This document shows, one piece after another, positions 1 to 8,008 of a stretch of DNA of 64,000 nt. The notes beneath the pieces were generated by a model. It was not told the DNA's origin, did not search any database, and saw only the letters and a list, made by a program, of their open reading frames with translations. The position numbers and the translations under genes are program-made. Numbering within the stretch: the stretch's first letter is position 1; every line of letters begins with the position of its first letter. Source of the DNA: Flavobacterium sp. SUN046 (GTDB taxonomy: Bacteria; Bacteroidota; Bacteroidia; Flavobacteriales; Flavobacteriaceae); assembly GCF_028867965.1 (NCBI RefSeq), contig NZ_JAPQNT010000002.1, forward strand, positions 346,914 to 410,913, given 5' to 3'.

Positions 1-1420
1 AATCATAATTCGAACCTGCACTTGTATCGGTGAAATTATACAATCCGGTATTTGCTAAAGAGGTGCTATTAAATTTAATCAAACAATGGTTGAATTTATA
101 ATTAAATGCCGCATTACCTTCTGTTTTTTTATCTAATAATAATTCGGTTTGATTGCTTCCATAAATAATACAATTATTGAAATTTGTGGTGGTCAAATCA
201 CTGACATAAATAGCAGTATCAGTTTCTAAATAATTACTCAATAAAACTGCAACCTGTTTAGAACTGTTCCAATTGTTATTAAAAGTACAATGTGCAAAGT
301 TATAAGTTCCGCCAAAAGTTCCAGCAAAACTAGCTTGACCACAAGCATTAATTACTAAATTTTGTCCTGAAACAATTGCTTTTCTAGCCAGAATTCCAAC
401 ATTTGAACAATTATAAATTTGAGAATTAGTAATAGTAACTTGAGGTTTATCAGTATCTGTTAACAGGGCTAAATTTTGCATTAACAATCCAACAGTTGCA
501 TTTTTAAGAGTTAAATGATTTAAAGTATTATCTGTTCTTGTTGAATAAAATAAAATCGTTCCCCATTGTCCTGGAACTTCTGAAAAACTTGGTTCCAATC
601 GGTCGCCTTCAAAAACAACTTCGTTAGTACTATTTTCAGGATTGTTGTCGGTAGGCGCGATTCCGTTAATTTTTAAAGTAGCATTTTTAGCTACAATCAA
701 ACCTGAATTTGCATGAAAATGAACTCGTGCGCCAGCATCAACAATTAGCGTTTCATTATTTGGAACCAACGCATAACCATAAACTACATAAGGTTTTAAA
801 TTACTCCAATGGTATTCGTCACCATTGTTAGGATGACTATGATCTAAAGTATGACCAACGGTTACAACTTGTTGATTGGTATCATCAACACCAAGATTAA
901 TTTCTTCATAGTTGTAGACGTTTGGCGTAACTTCAGTTCTATTCGGACGAATAAAATAGGCATCTTGAATCAAAGTAACCAATTCTACTGTTTGCGGTGC
1001 ACCAGAAACATTAGAAAACTGAATTTGGTCAGTGTACAGAAAATCAGTTGGATTGGCACTTGCAACGTCACTGGTTACTTCAATAAAAATGAACAAACTA
1101 TCTTTAGCTAAAAGTTCTACATTACTAAATATTTTTCCTTGTGCGCCTGCATCGCCTGTCATTCCGTCAACTGTAATTCGGTATTTTGAGCTAGTTCCTT
1201 TGCCCAATTGAACTTTCGGAATAGAAATGTCTTTATTACTTCTGTTGTAAACTTTCAATCGGTACGTACTTGAACCAATATTGGTAAAAACAGTATCTAA
1301 ATAAACTGTGTCTTTTGAAAATTCTAAACCGCCTGTACTTGGCTCAAAAGAAAAATCGTTTCTACAAGAAGTTAATGTTATGGCAATTCCAGCTAGTAAT
1401 AAAAATAGTAATTTACGCAT
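1..1420 (-). CDS. Partial surface lipoprotein with parallel beta-helix (right-handed) repeats
   Basis: This minus-strand frame is open from an ATG at 1420 to the window edge, so the C-terminus is missing; at least 473 residues are visible. The N-terminus MRKLLFLLLAGIAITLTSC is a lipoprotein signal with the lipobox cysteine at residue 19. A beta-sandwich-like stretch follows, then repeated short strand/turn segments with Asn-rich turns (for example around the VTITNSQIYNCSNVGIL stretch), typical of right-handed parallel beta-helix proteins. The probable location is the outer membrane or cell surface. The substrate is unknown, and no catalytic residues of a polysaccharide lyase can be assigned. 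A divergent gap of about 160 bp separates it from menI. Confidence 0.8.
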   Translation of the reverse strand, partial: MRKLLFLLLAGIAITLTSCRNDFSFEPSTGGLEFSKDTVYLDTVFTNIGSSTYRLKVYNRSNKDISIPKVQLGKGTSSKYRITVDGMTGDAGAQGKIFSNVELLAKDSLFIFIEVTSDVASANPTDFLYTDQIQFSNVSGAPQTVELVTLIQDAYFIRPNRTEVTPNVYNYEEINLGVDDTNQQVVTVGHTLDHSHPNNGDEYHWSNLKPYVVYGYALVPNNETLIVDAGARVHFHANSGLIVAKNATLKINGIAPTDNNPENSTNEVVFEGDRLEPSFSEVPGQWGTILFYSTRTDNTLNHLTLKNATVGLLMQNLALLTDTDKPQVTITNSQIYNCSNVGILARKAIVSGQNLVINACGQASFAGTFGGTYNFAHCTFNNNWNSSKQVAVLLSNYLETDTAIYVSDLTTTNFNNCIIYGSNQTELLLDKKTEGNAAFNYKFNHCLIKFNSTSLANTGLYNFTDTSAGSNYD

Positions 1421-1579
1421 TGTTGAATCTAATTTTTGTAAATATAAGTATTAATTTGAAAATTCAAAAGTAGGATTTATTCAAAAACAGATAACGTAAA
1501 AAAAATCTTTTTAGTCTGTATAAATTATCAACCAGCCAATTTCAACTAAAATATTCACTAATTTTGTAAAAAAAAAGTT

Positions 1580-2008
1580 ATGTCTTTCGATAAAGAAAAA
1601 ATGCTGAAATTGTGTAACGAGTGGTCTAAAAACACATTAATGGAGACGCTCGAAATTGAATATACTGATGCTGGAGAAGATTTTTTGGTTGCAACAATGC
1701 CAGTAAATTCAAGAGTTCATCAACCAATGGGATTACTTCACGGCGGTGCATCGGTAGCTTTAGCCGAAAGTGTTGGCAGTGCCGCATCAATAATGTTTGT
1801 TAATCCAGAAAAACAAGAAGTTCGTGGTATTGAAATTTCGGCAAACCATGTAAGAAGCAAACGTGAAGGAATAGTAACTGCAACTGCCAAAATCATTCAT
1901 AAAGGTGCAAGCATTCATTTATGGGAAATTAAAATTGTTGATGAAAATGAAAAGTTGATTTCGTTATGCAAATTGACCAATATGATTTTACCAAGCAAAG
2001 GACGATGA
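1580..2008 (+). CDS. menI: Hotdog-fold thioesterase, probable 1,4-dihydroxy-2-naphthoyl-CoA hydrolase
   Basis: The 142-residue protein is the usual length of PaaI/YdiI-type single-hotdog thioesterases. The family signature HQPMGLLHGGASVALAES is visible around residues 47-64; the His-Gly-Gly and the following Glu are the substrate-binding and catalytic region. Known relatives hydrolyse DHNA-CoA in menaquinone synthesis. That role is inferred here mainly because the gene overlaps the isochorismate synthase gene by ATGA (stop 2006-2008, next ATG 2005). A different acyl-CoA substrate remains possible. The protein is cytoplasmic. Confidence 0.82.
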   Translation: MSFDKEKMLKLCNEWSKNTLMETLEIEYTDAGEDFLVATMPVNSRVHQPMGLLHGGASVALAESVGSAASIMFVNPEKQEVRGIEISANHVRSKREGIVTATAKIIHKGASIHLWEIKIVDENEKLISLCKLTNMILPSKGR

Positions 2009-3063
2009 GTATTTTATTTGATACACTAAAAGTACATTTTAAAAAACAACTTCCGTTTGTGTGTTATTGCAAGCCTAATTCTGAAAAAATTATAGCTTTA
2101 TTTCAAAAGAATGATAAATTATTTGAATTAAATAATGCTGATTCTGGTTTTGCTTTTGTTTCTTTTGATAATGAAAAAAGGTTTTTAATCCCAGAGTCGC
2201 AATCGGATATTTATTTTGAAAATGTTGAAACATACGATTTTGTTTTTTCAAATGATAAACAATTTCCAACAGATTTAGTTGCTAAAACGAATCACGAAAA
2301 ACTTGTTGAAAAAGCTGTTCAAGAAATCGAAAACGGAACTTTTCAAAAAGTAGTTTTGTCACGAACCGAAACTATTGATGTTGTAGATTTCGATTTAGAA
2401 GTAGTTTTCAATAAATTGATTTTTCAGTACCAAAACGCTTTTAAATATGTTTTTTTCCATCCAAAAGTAGGTTTGTGGATGGGAGCAACGCCAGAACAAT
2501 TTTTGAAAATAGATAAAAATAAAATTCAAACTGTTTCTTTAGCTGGAACTATATTAAATACTGGTTCAGAAATGGTTATGTGGTCTAATAAAGAAATTAA
2601 TGAACAACAGATTGTTACAGATTACATTGTTGAATATTTAAAAAAATATGCCAAAAATGTTTCTTTTTCAAAACCGTACGATTTTAAAGCAGGTTCCTTA
2701 ATTCATATAAAAACAGACATTGAAGCTACATTTGAAAACCAATCTGATTTAGAAAATAGCATTCAACTTTTGCATCCAACTCCAGCAGTTTGTGGATTTC
2801 CAAAAGATGCAGCAAAAGAATTTATATTGAAAAATGAAGCGTATAATAGAGAATTTTACGCAGGGTTTTTAGGCGAATGGAATAAAGATTTTTTGACTTA
2901 TAAAGAAAATTGTTCCGATTTATTTGTGAATTTACGCTGTATGAAAATAGAAAATGAGCAAGCTCGATTGTATGTTGGTGGCGGAATTAATAAAGGTAGT
3001 AATCCTGAGAAAGAATATATTGAAACGGTTAACAAATCGCAAACAATGAAAAAGGTTTTATAA
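2005..3063 (+). CDS. menF: Isochorismate synthase (chorismate-binding enzyme)
   Basis: The 352-residue protein converts chorismate to isochorismate, the first committed step to menaquinone. The chorismate-binding domain fills the C-terminal two thirds: VVLSRTETI, GATPEQFLKI, HPTPAVCGFPKDAA, YAGFLGEW and the Mg-binding LYVGGGINKGSNPEKEYIET end are all visible. The HPTPAVCG segment is typical of isochorismate and salicylate synthases rather than PabB/TrpE. I chose the ATG at 2005, which overlaps the menI stop. An upstream in-frame ATG at 1966 would add 13 residues inside menI and is less likely. It probably forms an operon with menI. Confidence 0.88.
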   Translation: MSILFDTLKVHFKKQLPFVCYCKPNSEKIIALFQKNDKLFELNNADSGFAFVSFDNEKRFLIPESQSDIYFENVETYDFVFSNDKQFPTDLVAKTNHEKLVEKAVQEIENGTFQKVVLSRTETIDVVDFDLEVVFNKLIFQYQNAFKYVFFHPKVGLWMGATPEQFLKIDKNKIQTVSLAGTILNTGSEMVMWSNKEINEQQIVTDYIVEYLKKYAKNVSFSKPYDFKAGSLIHIKTDIEATFENQSDLENSIQLLHPTPAVCGFPKDAAKEFILKNEAYNREFYAGFLGEWNKDFLTYKENCSDLFVNLRCMKIENEQARLYVGGGINKGSNPEKEYIETVNKSQTMKKVL

Positions 3064-3242
3064 ACAAGTTTGATACTGATTTTTAGTATTTCAATGAAGT
3101 ATTAGAGAATCTCAGATTGAAAATGTAGTTATAATTGAAATTAGTTTTTATTCAAAAATGTGCTTTTAATGTATTTTAGTTAATTGCAATTATTAGTTTT
3201 AATACATTAATTAATAATAACTTTACAAAATAAATTAGAAAT

Positions 3243-3959
3243 ATGAAATTAAATATATTAGCATTTGGTGCACATCCAGACGATGTTGAATTGGGTTGTG
3301 GCGGAACGCTTGCAAAAGAAATAAGCTTGGGTAAAAAAGTTGGAATTATTGATTTAACTCGTGGCGAATTGGGAACTCGCGGTTCGGTTGAAATTCGAAA
3401 TGCAGAATCGGAGAAAGCATCTAAAATTTTGGGTGTAACCGTGAGAGAAAATTTGGATATGCGCGATGGTTTTTTTGTCAATGATGAAGCACATCAAATG
3501 AAAATTATTCAAATGATACGAAAATACCAACCAGAAATTGTGCTTTGCAATGCTGTTGATGACCGACATATTGATCATGGAAAAGGAAGTAAATTAGTTT
3601 CTGATGCTTGTTTTTTATCAGGTTTAAGAATGATTGAAACTAATTTGAATGGAGAAAATCAAGTAGCTTGGCGTCCAAAAGTGGTTTATCATTACATTCA
3701 ATGGAAGAATTTAGAACCTGATTTTGTGGTTGATATATCTGAATTTATTGATGTTAAAACTGAAGCCATTTTAGCCTATAGCTCTCAGTTTTATGACCCG
3801 AATTCTAAAGAACCTGAATCGCCAATTAGTTCAAAAAACTTTTTGGATAGTGTAAAATATAGAGCACAAGACTTAGGCAGAATCACAGGAACGAGTTACG
3901 CTGAAGGATTTACTGCAGAAAGATATTTGGCAGTCAATAGTTTAGAAAATTTGATATAA
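3243..3959 (+). CDS. bshB1: Bacillithiol biosynthesis deacetylase BshB1 (PIG-L/LmbE family)
   Basis: This 238-residue zinc-dependent deacetylase removes the acetyl group from N-acetylglucosaminyl-malate, the second step of bacillithiol synthesis. The zinc motif AHPDD is at residues 10-14, and the second metal/catalytic motif DDRHIDHGKGS lies near residue 110. The segment LTRGELGTRGS, then EIRNAES, is characteristic of the BshB1 subgroup. It stands alone before tRNA-His. It implies that bacillithiol is the cellular thiol, as in other Flavobacteriia. Confidence 0.92.
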   Translation: MKLNILAFGAHPDDVELGCGGTLAKEISLGKKVGIIDLTRGELGTRGSVEIRNAESEKASKILGVTVRENLDMRDGFFVNDEAHQMKIIQMIRKYQPEIVLCNAVDDRHIDHGKGSKLVSDACFLSGLRMIETNLNGENQVAWRPKVVYHYIQWKNLEPDFVVDISEFIDVKTEAILAYSSQFYDPNSKEPESPISSKNFLDSVKYRAQDLGRITGTSYAEGFTAERYLAVNSLENLI

Positions 3960-3974
3960 TTTTTTCAAATTTTC

Positions 3975-4006
3975 TTTGTGAGAATAAAAGTTTTGCAATA
4001 TATTTG
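3975..4006 (+). promoter_or_regulatory. Bacteroidota-type promoter of tRNA-His
   Basis: TTTG at 3975-3978 and TATATTTG at 3999-4006 are separated by 20 bp, matching the primary sigma consensus TTTG/TAnnTTTG. The following bases CACTCG are shared exactly with the promoters of tRNA-Ser and rpmH in this window. Confidence 0.75.
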
Positions 4007-4020
4007 CACTCGTTAAAATG

Positions 4021-4094
4021 GTGGTTGTAGCTCAGCTGGTTAGAGCGCTGGTTTGTGGTGCCGGAAGTCGCCGGTTCGAACCCGGTCATCCACC
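4021..4094 (+). tRNA. tRNA-His (GTG anticodon)
   Basis: A cloverleaf can be drawn. The acceptor arms GTGGTTG and CATCCAC carry one T-T mismatch. The D arm contains AGCTCAGCTGGTTAGAGC, the anticodon loop TTGTGGT gives GTG, and the T arm is GCCGG TTCGAAC CCGGT. The base before it (G at 4020) can act as the G-1 specific to tRNA-His opposite C at 4094. CCA is not encoded. A strong terminator follows. Confidence 0.95.
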
Positions 4095-4105
4095 CTTAAT
4101 TAAAA

Positions 4106-4134
4106 AGCCTTGAAGAAATTCAAGGCTTTTTTTG
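4106..4134 (+). terminator. Rho-independent terminator after tRNA-His
   Basis: The perfect stem AGCCTTGAA / TTCAAGGCT with a GAAA loop is followed by a run of seven T. Confidence 0.9.
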
Positions 4135-4154
4135 TTTTTATAGATTTTGAATAG

Positions 4155-5144
4155 TTATTCAGTTGCCATTCTCTTAAGAATTGCCCATTGTTTTAATGCA
4201 GTTCTAGCTTCAACTGCTGGATAACCTAACATTGTTTTTCCAGCTGGTACATCAGCAGCTACGCCTGAACCAGCTCCAATCATGGCGCCGTCACCAAGTG
4301 TTAAATGGTCTTTTATAGAAGCGCTTCCGCCAATGATTACTCCGTTTCCTAGTGTAACTGAACCAGCTAATCCGCTATTTCCAGCCATTATACAAAACTT
4401 TCCTAGTTTACTATTGTGTCCAATTTGTACTAAATTATCTATTTTGCAACCATCACCTAATACAGTTGAACTAAATTTTCCTCTATCAACTGATGAATTG
4501 GCACCAATTTCTACATTATTTCCTATGATTACATTTCCGATTTGAGGAATTTTTGCCAATCCGCGTTCTGGACAAGGTCGAAATCCGAATCCGTCGGCAC
4601 CAATAGTACAATTTGGATGTAAAATGCAATATGCACCTACATGACAACGTTCACGAACGACTGCACCTGACCAAATCGTGGTATTTTTACCAATTATACA
4701 TTCGTCTAGTATTGTTACATTTGGATATAATGTTACATTTTCGCCTAAAACTACGTTTGGACCAACATAACAATTTGCGCCAATTCGAGTTCCATTTCCG
4801 ATTTTTGCAGTTGTATCAATAACGGCAGTTGGATGAATTTCATGACTGAATTGTGGTGGAGCAGGAGCGAAGAGTTCTAGTACTTGCGACATTGCTAAAT
4901 CGGCATTTTTAACTTTGATGAATACTTTATTTTCGCCTGGTTCGATTGAAATATCTTCATTTACTATAGCTGCGCATGCTTTTGATGATTCCCATAGTTT
5001 TTCATATTTTCTGCTTCCTATAAAAGAGATTTCAGTTTCAGAAGCGATTTCTAATTGCTCTGGAGCTGATACAGAATGTGAAGTGGTTCCGACAATTTCA
5101 CCATTTAATACAGCATTAATTTCTTGGATGGTTAAATTTTTCAT
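4155..5144 (-). CDS. lpxD: UDP-3-O-(3-hydroxyacyl)glucosamine N-acyltransferase LpxD
   Basis: The 329-residue acyltransferase of lipid A synthesis adds the N-linked hydroxyacyl chain. An N-terminal uridine-binding LpxD domain covers about residues 1-95. A long left-handed beta-helix follows, made of hexapeptide repeats (for example IGANCYVGPNVVLGENV and IGNNVEIGANSSVDRG). The catalytic His is expected in the VQIGHNSKLG segment, near residue 240. It is transcribed alone on the minus strand. Paralogs of LpxD exist in Flavobacteriaceae, so this may be one of two copies. Confidence 0.92.
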   Translation of the reverse strand: MKNLTIQEINAVLNGEIVGTTSHSVSAPEQLEIASETEISFIGSRKYEKLWESSKACAAIVNEDISIEPGENKVFIKVKNADLAMSQVLELFAPAPPQFSHEIHPTAVIDTTAKIGNGTRIGANCYVGPNVVLGENVTLYPNVTILDECIIGKNTTIWSGAVVRERCHVGAYCILHPNCTIGADGFGFRPCPERGLAKIPQIGNVIIGNNVEIGANSSVDRGKFSSTVLGDGCKIDNLVQIGHNSKLGKFCIMAGNSGLAGSVTLGNGVIIGGSASIKDHLTLGDGAMIGAGSGVAADVPAGKTMLGYPAVEARTALKQWAILKRMATE

Positions 5145-5262
5145 TAATTTGGTTTGTTAATAGTTCTCAAATTAAGTAAATAGTTTTCGTTTTTGCTAAT
5201 TTTTGGTTAAATCCATTGTCAATTTTAATTTATTCTTAATTTTGTTTTATTATTTTGATGTA

Positions 5263-5724
5263 ATGAAAAAACTTTTGTTTTTATTTTTATTTCCTATTTT
5301 GGTTCAAGCTCAATTTGAAAAATCAATCAAATTGAAAGTTGCAGTAATGCAAAATTTTGTAAAAATGGGCGAACAAGGCGAAACTGCTTTTTGGCAAACT
5401 AAAGGTAAAATCACTTATGGAATCGTTAACTACACTGAAGAACAGAATCCTATATTTAAAGAATTATTTATCAATCAATACAAAGAATTATTGGTATTAT
5501 TTAATAAAATGAATGCAACCGAAGATGAAAAGGATACGGCTTTGTATATTAAAACGTTGATTCGTCAAGAAGACGACTACAGAAATTTACTAACCAAAAC
5601 CCAATTAAAGTTGTATTTAGATAAATTAGCCGATTTTGAAAAAAACAACCAGCAGGCTAATGAATCGTATTCTTCCTTATTCTTCTCTGAAAAGTTGTTG
5701 GAGGAATATAAGAAGCGGTTTTAG
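5263..5724 (+). CDS. Hypothetical secreted or periplasmic protein
   Basis: This is a 153-residue protein with a signal peptide (MKKLLFLFLFPILVQAQ) followed by a mostly helical, charged mature part. No family is recognised. I use the ATG at 5263, because the upstream in-frame start at 5203 only adds hydrophobic residues in front of a complete signal peptide. The end lies 37 bp before the next gene, where a remnant of the cassette repeat sits. Confidence 0.65.
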   Translation: MKKLLFLFLFPILVQAQFEKSIKLKVAVMQNFVKMGEQGETAFWQTKGKITYGIVNYTEEQNPIFKELFINQYKELLVLFNKMNATEDEKDTALYIKTLIRQEDDYRNLLTKTQLKLYLDKLADFEKNNQQANESYSSLFFSEKLLEEYKKRF

Positions 5725-5729
5725 ATTAG

Positions 5730-5756
5730 AAGTTCGTAAATTTATAAGTTAGCAGC
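5730..5756 (+). repeat. Remnant right end of the cassette-type repeat (locus A boundary)
   Basis: AAGTTCG at 5730-5736 and GTTAGCAGC at 5748-5756 match the right-arm start and the GTT end of the fuller copies elsewhere, but the rest of the element is missing. The following ATG is only 5 bp away, as expected for a cassette boundary. The match is short, so this is tentative. Confidence 0.4.
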
Positions 5757-5761
5757 AATTT

Positions 5762-6361
5762 ATGAAAAACAAAATCATAATATCATTTTTATTAATTCTC
5801 ATGATTTCTAAAATTGGATTTTCACAAGAGAATAAAATATATTTAGGAAATATTATTTGCGATTCAACTTCTATTCAAAATGAAGAAAAGAATGTATGGA
5901 GAAATCATTTTTCTTCAATATTTGAATCTAAAAATAAAATTGAAATTAGAATTTTCATTATGAGATCTAAGCAGTATATATCACTTTCATATGACAGCTC
6001 ATGGAAACTTACAAAATACAAATACAATGAGCAAAATGAAAAATATGATGTTTTAAAAATAACCGATTCAGTAAAACTTGATAAAATTTTCAAAACTTTA
6101 GTCAATAATAATATTTTTTCTTTGCCTGATAGTCAAAAAGTAGAATTAGGAAAATACTATTATGATTTAGATTTAAACGAAATATCAGGTGCAGGAATAG
6201 GATATAGTCATCCTTTTGAGGACTCTATAGAATTTAAAGTTGGTGAAAAATATAGATGTTACTCATATTATGAAACTAAAGAAGTAAGTGACTTTTATCC
6301 ACAAAATATAGAATTTAAGCAATTTTTAAATATTCTTAACTGCTTAAACGAAATAGATTAA
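5762..6361 (+). CDS. Hypothetical secreted protein, cassette-like cargo 1 of locus A
   Basis: This is a 199-residue protein with signal peptide MKNKIIISFLLILMISKIGFSQ, so probably periplasmic or surface exposed. No domain is recognised. It begins 5 bp after a GTTAGCAGC remnant, and its stop codon lies 6 bp before a full copy of the structured repeat. It therefore has the one-ORF-plus-site layout of a gene cassette. Local composition is a little more AT-rich than the flanking core genes. Confidence 0.65.
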   Translation: MKNKIIISFLLILMISKIGFSQENKIYLGNIICDSTSIQNEEKNVWRNHFSSIFESKNKIEIRIFIMRSKQYISLSYDSSWKLTKYKYNEQNEKYDVLKITDSVKLDKIFKTLVNNNIFSLPDSQKVELGKYYYDLDLNEISGAGIGYSHPFEDSIEFKVGEKYRCYSYYETKEVSDFYPQNIEFKQFLNILNCLNEID

Positions 6362-6367
6362 ACTTCT

Positions 6368-6500
6368 GCTAACACAGGTTTCACGAGATTGCGGGTAAAT
6401 TGCTAAAAATTATGTTTATCTTTCGCAAGAAATTTAGTAGTAACAGAAAATACTCGGTTCCGAAGTCCGCAACCTCGTGAAGCCTGGAAACGTTAACAGC
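6368..6500 (+). repeat. Structured cassette-type repeat, copy A (attC-like), full length
   Basis: The 133-bp element starts with GCTAAC at 6368 and ends with GTTAACAGC at 6492-6500. Its arms 6375-6394 and 6467-6486 form a stem of about 20 bp with one A-C mismatch and one wobble pair. Outside the stem there is an asymmetric internal loop (one base on the left, GAAAC on the right) before AAC pairs with GTT. The inner part holds CTTTCGCAAGAAAT, itself a short hairpin, at about 6419-6432. It lies directly after a stop codon, in the same orientation as the gene. Confidence 0.75.
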
Positions 6501-6516
6501 TATTGTAGCTCAGAAA

Positions 6517-6810
6517 ATGCTAAAAATGAATAAAATTAAGGTAACTCCATTATTTTTAGTTTTAGTTCCTTTGGAAATAATTCTAATATTTTGCACACTA
6601 TATTATTTATTAATTGACAATAAAGGAGGAATGGCTCTTGCTGGTTTGATTTCCTTAATTGCAGCAATATTTAATGGAACCTTAATTGTAATTGAACGTT
6701 TGGTTATTAACGTTAAAGGAATGAATAACAAATGGATTTGGACAATCGAATTGATCATAATCGCTTGTGCAATAATTTTTATAATCCAAAATGGTATTTC
6801 TTTTGGTTAA
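6517..6810 (+). CDS. Small multi-pass membrane protein, cassette-like cargo 2 of locus A
   Basis: The 97-residue hydrophobic protein has about three membrane segments (residues about 10-33, 38-55 and 75-93). No family is recognised. A second ATG at 6526 (MNKIKVTPLF) is an equally plausible start. It sits between repeat copy A, 16 bp upstream, and repeat copy B, 12 bp downstream, so it is the only gene of its unit. Confidence 0.6.
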   Translation: MLKMNKIKVTPLFLVLVPLEIILIFCTLYYLLIDNKGGMALAGLISLIAAIFNGTLIVIERLVINVKGMNNKWIWTIELIIIACAIIFIIQNGISFG

Positions 6811-6822
6811 AAAACAACAGAT

Positions 6823-6905
6823 GTTAACAGCTGCTTTATGCTATTGCGAGAAAAGTGCAAAATTCACGTTTATCTTTCGCAAGAAGTTGTATTTTAGCTG
6901 AAAAC
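6823..6905 (+). repeat. Structured cassette-type repeat, copy B, right half lost
   Basis: It begins with GTTAACAGCTGC at 6823 and carries GCTATTGCGAGA and AAGTGCAAAATT, then CTTTCGCAAGAAG, all shared with copy G near 63.8 kb. After about 6905 the similarity ends, and no GTT end with a complementary right arm is found before the convergent peptidase gene. It follows the stop of the 97-residue ORF in the same orientation. It appears to be the decayed last site of locus A. Confidence 0.65.
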
Positions 6906-6971
6906 ACATAATCTCTTATCTGTCAATAAAATAAGGGAGAAACATATCATGCAAAATTAAATATAAAAACC

Positions 6972-8006
6972 TTATTTCCCATCTTTATCAACCACAATTC
7001 TAGCATCACGGTTAGCTATTTCCCAAGCAATTGAAAATCCTAATTGCGCTCTTTTAGTTAAAGCATCAAATTCAATTTTATCAACTTCATCACTTGCTTT
7101 GTGGTAATCGGCGTGAACTCCGTTGAATAAAAATACTACTGGGATTCCGTGTTTTGCAAAATTATAATGATCTGAACGGTAATAAAATCGGTTTGGATCT
7201 TTTCTATCATTAAATTTATAATCAATGTTTAAGTGTGTGTATTTCGTATTAACTGCTTCACAAATATTAAATAAGTCAGTTGAAAGATAATCTGAGCCAA
7301 TTAAATAAATGTAATTATTACTGTCTTTATGCGCATCATCACGGCGACCAATCATGTCAATATTTACATCGGCAACCGTATTTTTTAATGGAAATAGTGG
7401 ATTTTGAGAATAATAACTCGAACCATATAAGCCATGCTCTTCACCAGTCATGTGCAAAATTAAAATGGAACGTTTTGGACCGTGTCCTTCTTTCTTAGCT
7501 TTTTCGAATGCTTGAGCGATTTCTAAAAGTGCTACGGTTCCAGAACCATCATCATCGGCACCATTATAAACTTCTCCATTTTTCATCCCAACATGATCGT
7601 AATGTGCTGAAACTACTACAATTTCTTCAGGTTTTTCTGTTCCTTCAATAAATGCCCAGATGTTTTCTGAATCAGGTAAGTTTTCATTGTATTGTTTGTT
7701 CATGAAAGCTGCAGGAACAGTTTGATAATAACTTGTAGCGCCTTTTGGAAAAGGAATTCCAGCTTTTTTATATTGTTCGATTAAGTAACGTCCGGCTTTT
7801 TTTTGACCTTCACTTCCTGTTTCTCGACCTTGCATTTCATCGGATGCAACTATGTCTAAATGTGTTTTTAATTCGCTTGAAGTAATAGTATTAATGTAGC
7901 TGTTTACATCAATTGGAGTGTTTACTTTATTGACTGTTGTGGGTTGGCTTCCTGAACAACCAATTATTAGTAATGATAAGGTCCCAAATGAGAGTATTTT
8001 TTTCAT
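6972..8006 (-). CDS. M28 family zinc aminopeptidase, lipoprotein
   Basis: The 344-residue metallopeptidase has a lipoprotein signal (MKKILSFGTLSLLIIGC, lipobox Cys at residue 17). The co-catalytic zinc motifs of family M28 are all visible: SAHYDHVG, NGADDDGSGT, MTGEEHGLYGS, NIDMIG and RSDHYNFAKHGIPVVF. It probably releases N-terminal residues from peptides in the periplasm or at the outer membrane. The start codon of the downstream M28 gene and the stop of the DUF3667 gene are 2 bp apart on the minus strand, suggesting co-transcription. Confidence 0.9.
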   Translation of the reverse strand: MKKILSFGTLSLLIIGCSGSQPTTVNKVNTPIDVNSYINTITSSELKTHLDIVASDEMQGRETGSEGQKKAGRYLIEQYKKAGIPFPKGATSYYQTVPAAFMNKQYNENLPDSENIWAFIEGTEKPEEIVVVSAHYDHVGMKNGEVYNGADDDGSGTVALLEIAQAFEKAKKEGHGPKRSILILHMTGEEHGLYGSSYYSQNPLFPLKNTVADVNIDMIGRRDDAHKDSNNYIYLIGSDYLSTDLFNICEAVNTKYTHLNIDYKFNDRKDPNRFYYRSDHYNFAKHGIPVVFLFNGVHADYHKASDEVDKIEFDALTKRAQLGFSIAWEIANRDARIVVDKDGK

Positions 8007-8008
8007 GA

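Noticed and set aside
851..1111. An 86-residue plus-strand ORF near the window start
   Set aside because: It lies antisense within the long open minus-strand frame of the beta-helix lipoprotein and has no recognisable domain or start context.
1966..2004. Extended start for the isochorismate synthase
   Set aside because: It would place 13 extra residues fully inside menI; the ATG at 2005 overlaps the menI stop by the common ATGA arrangement.
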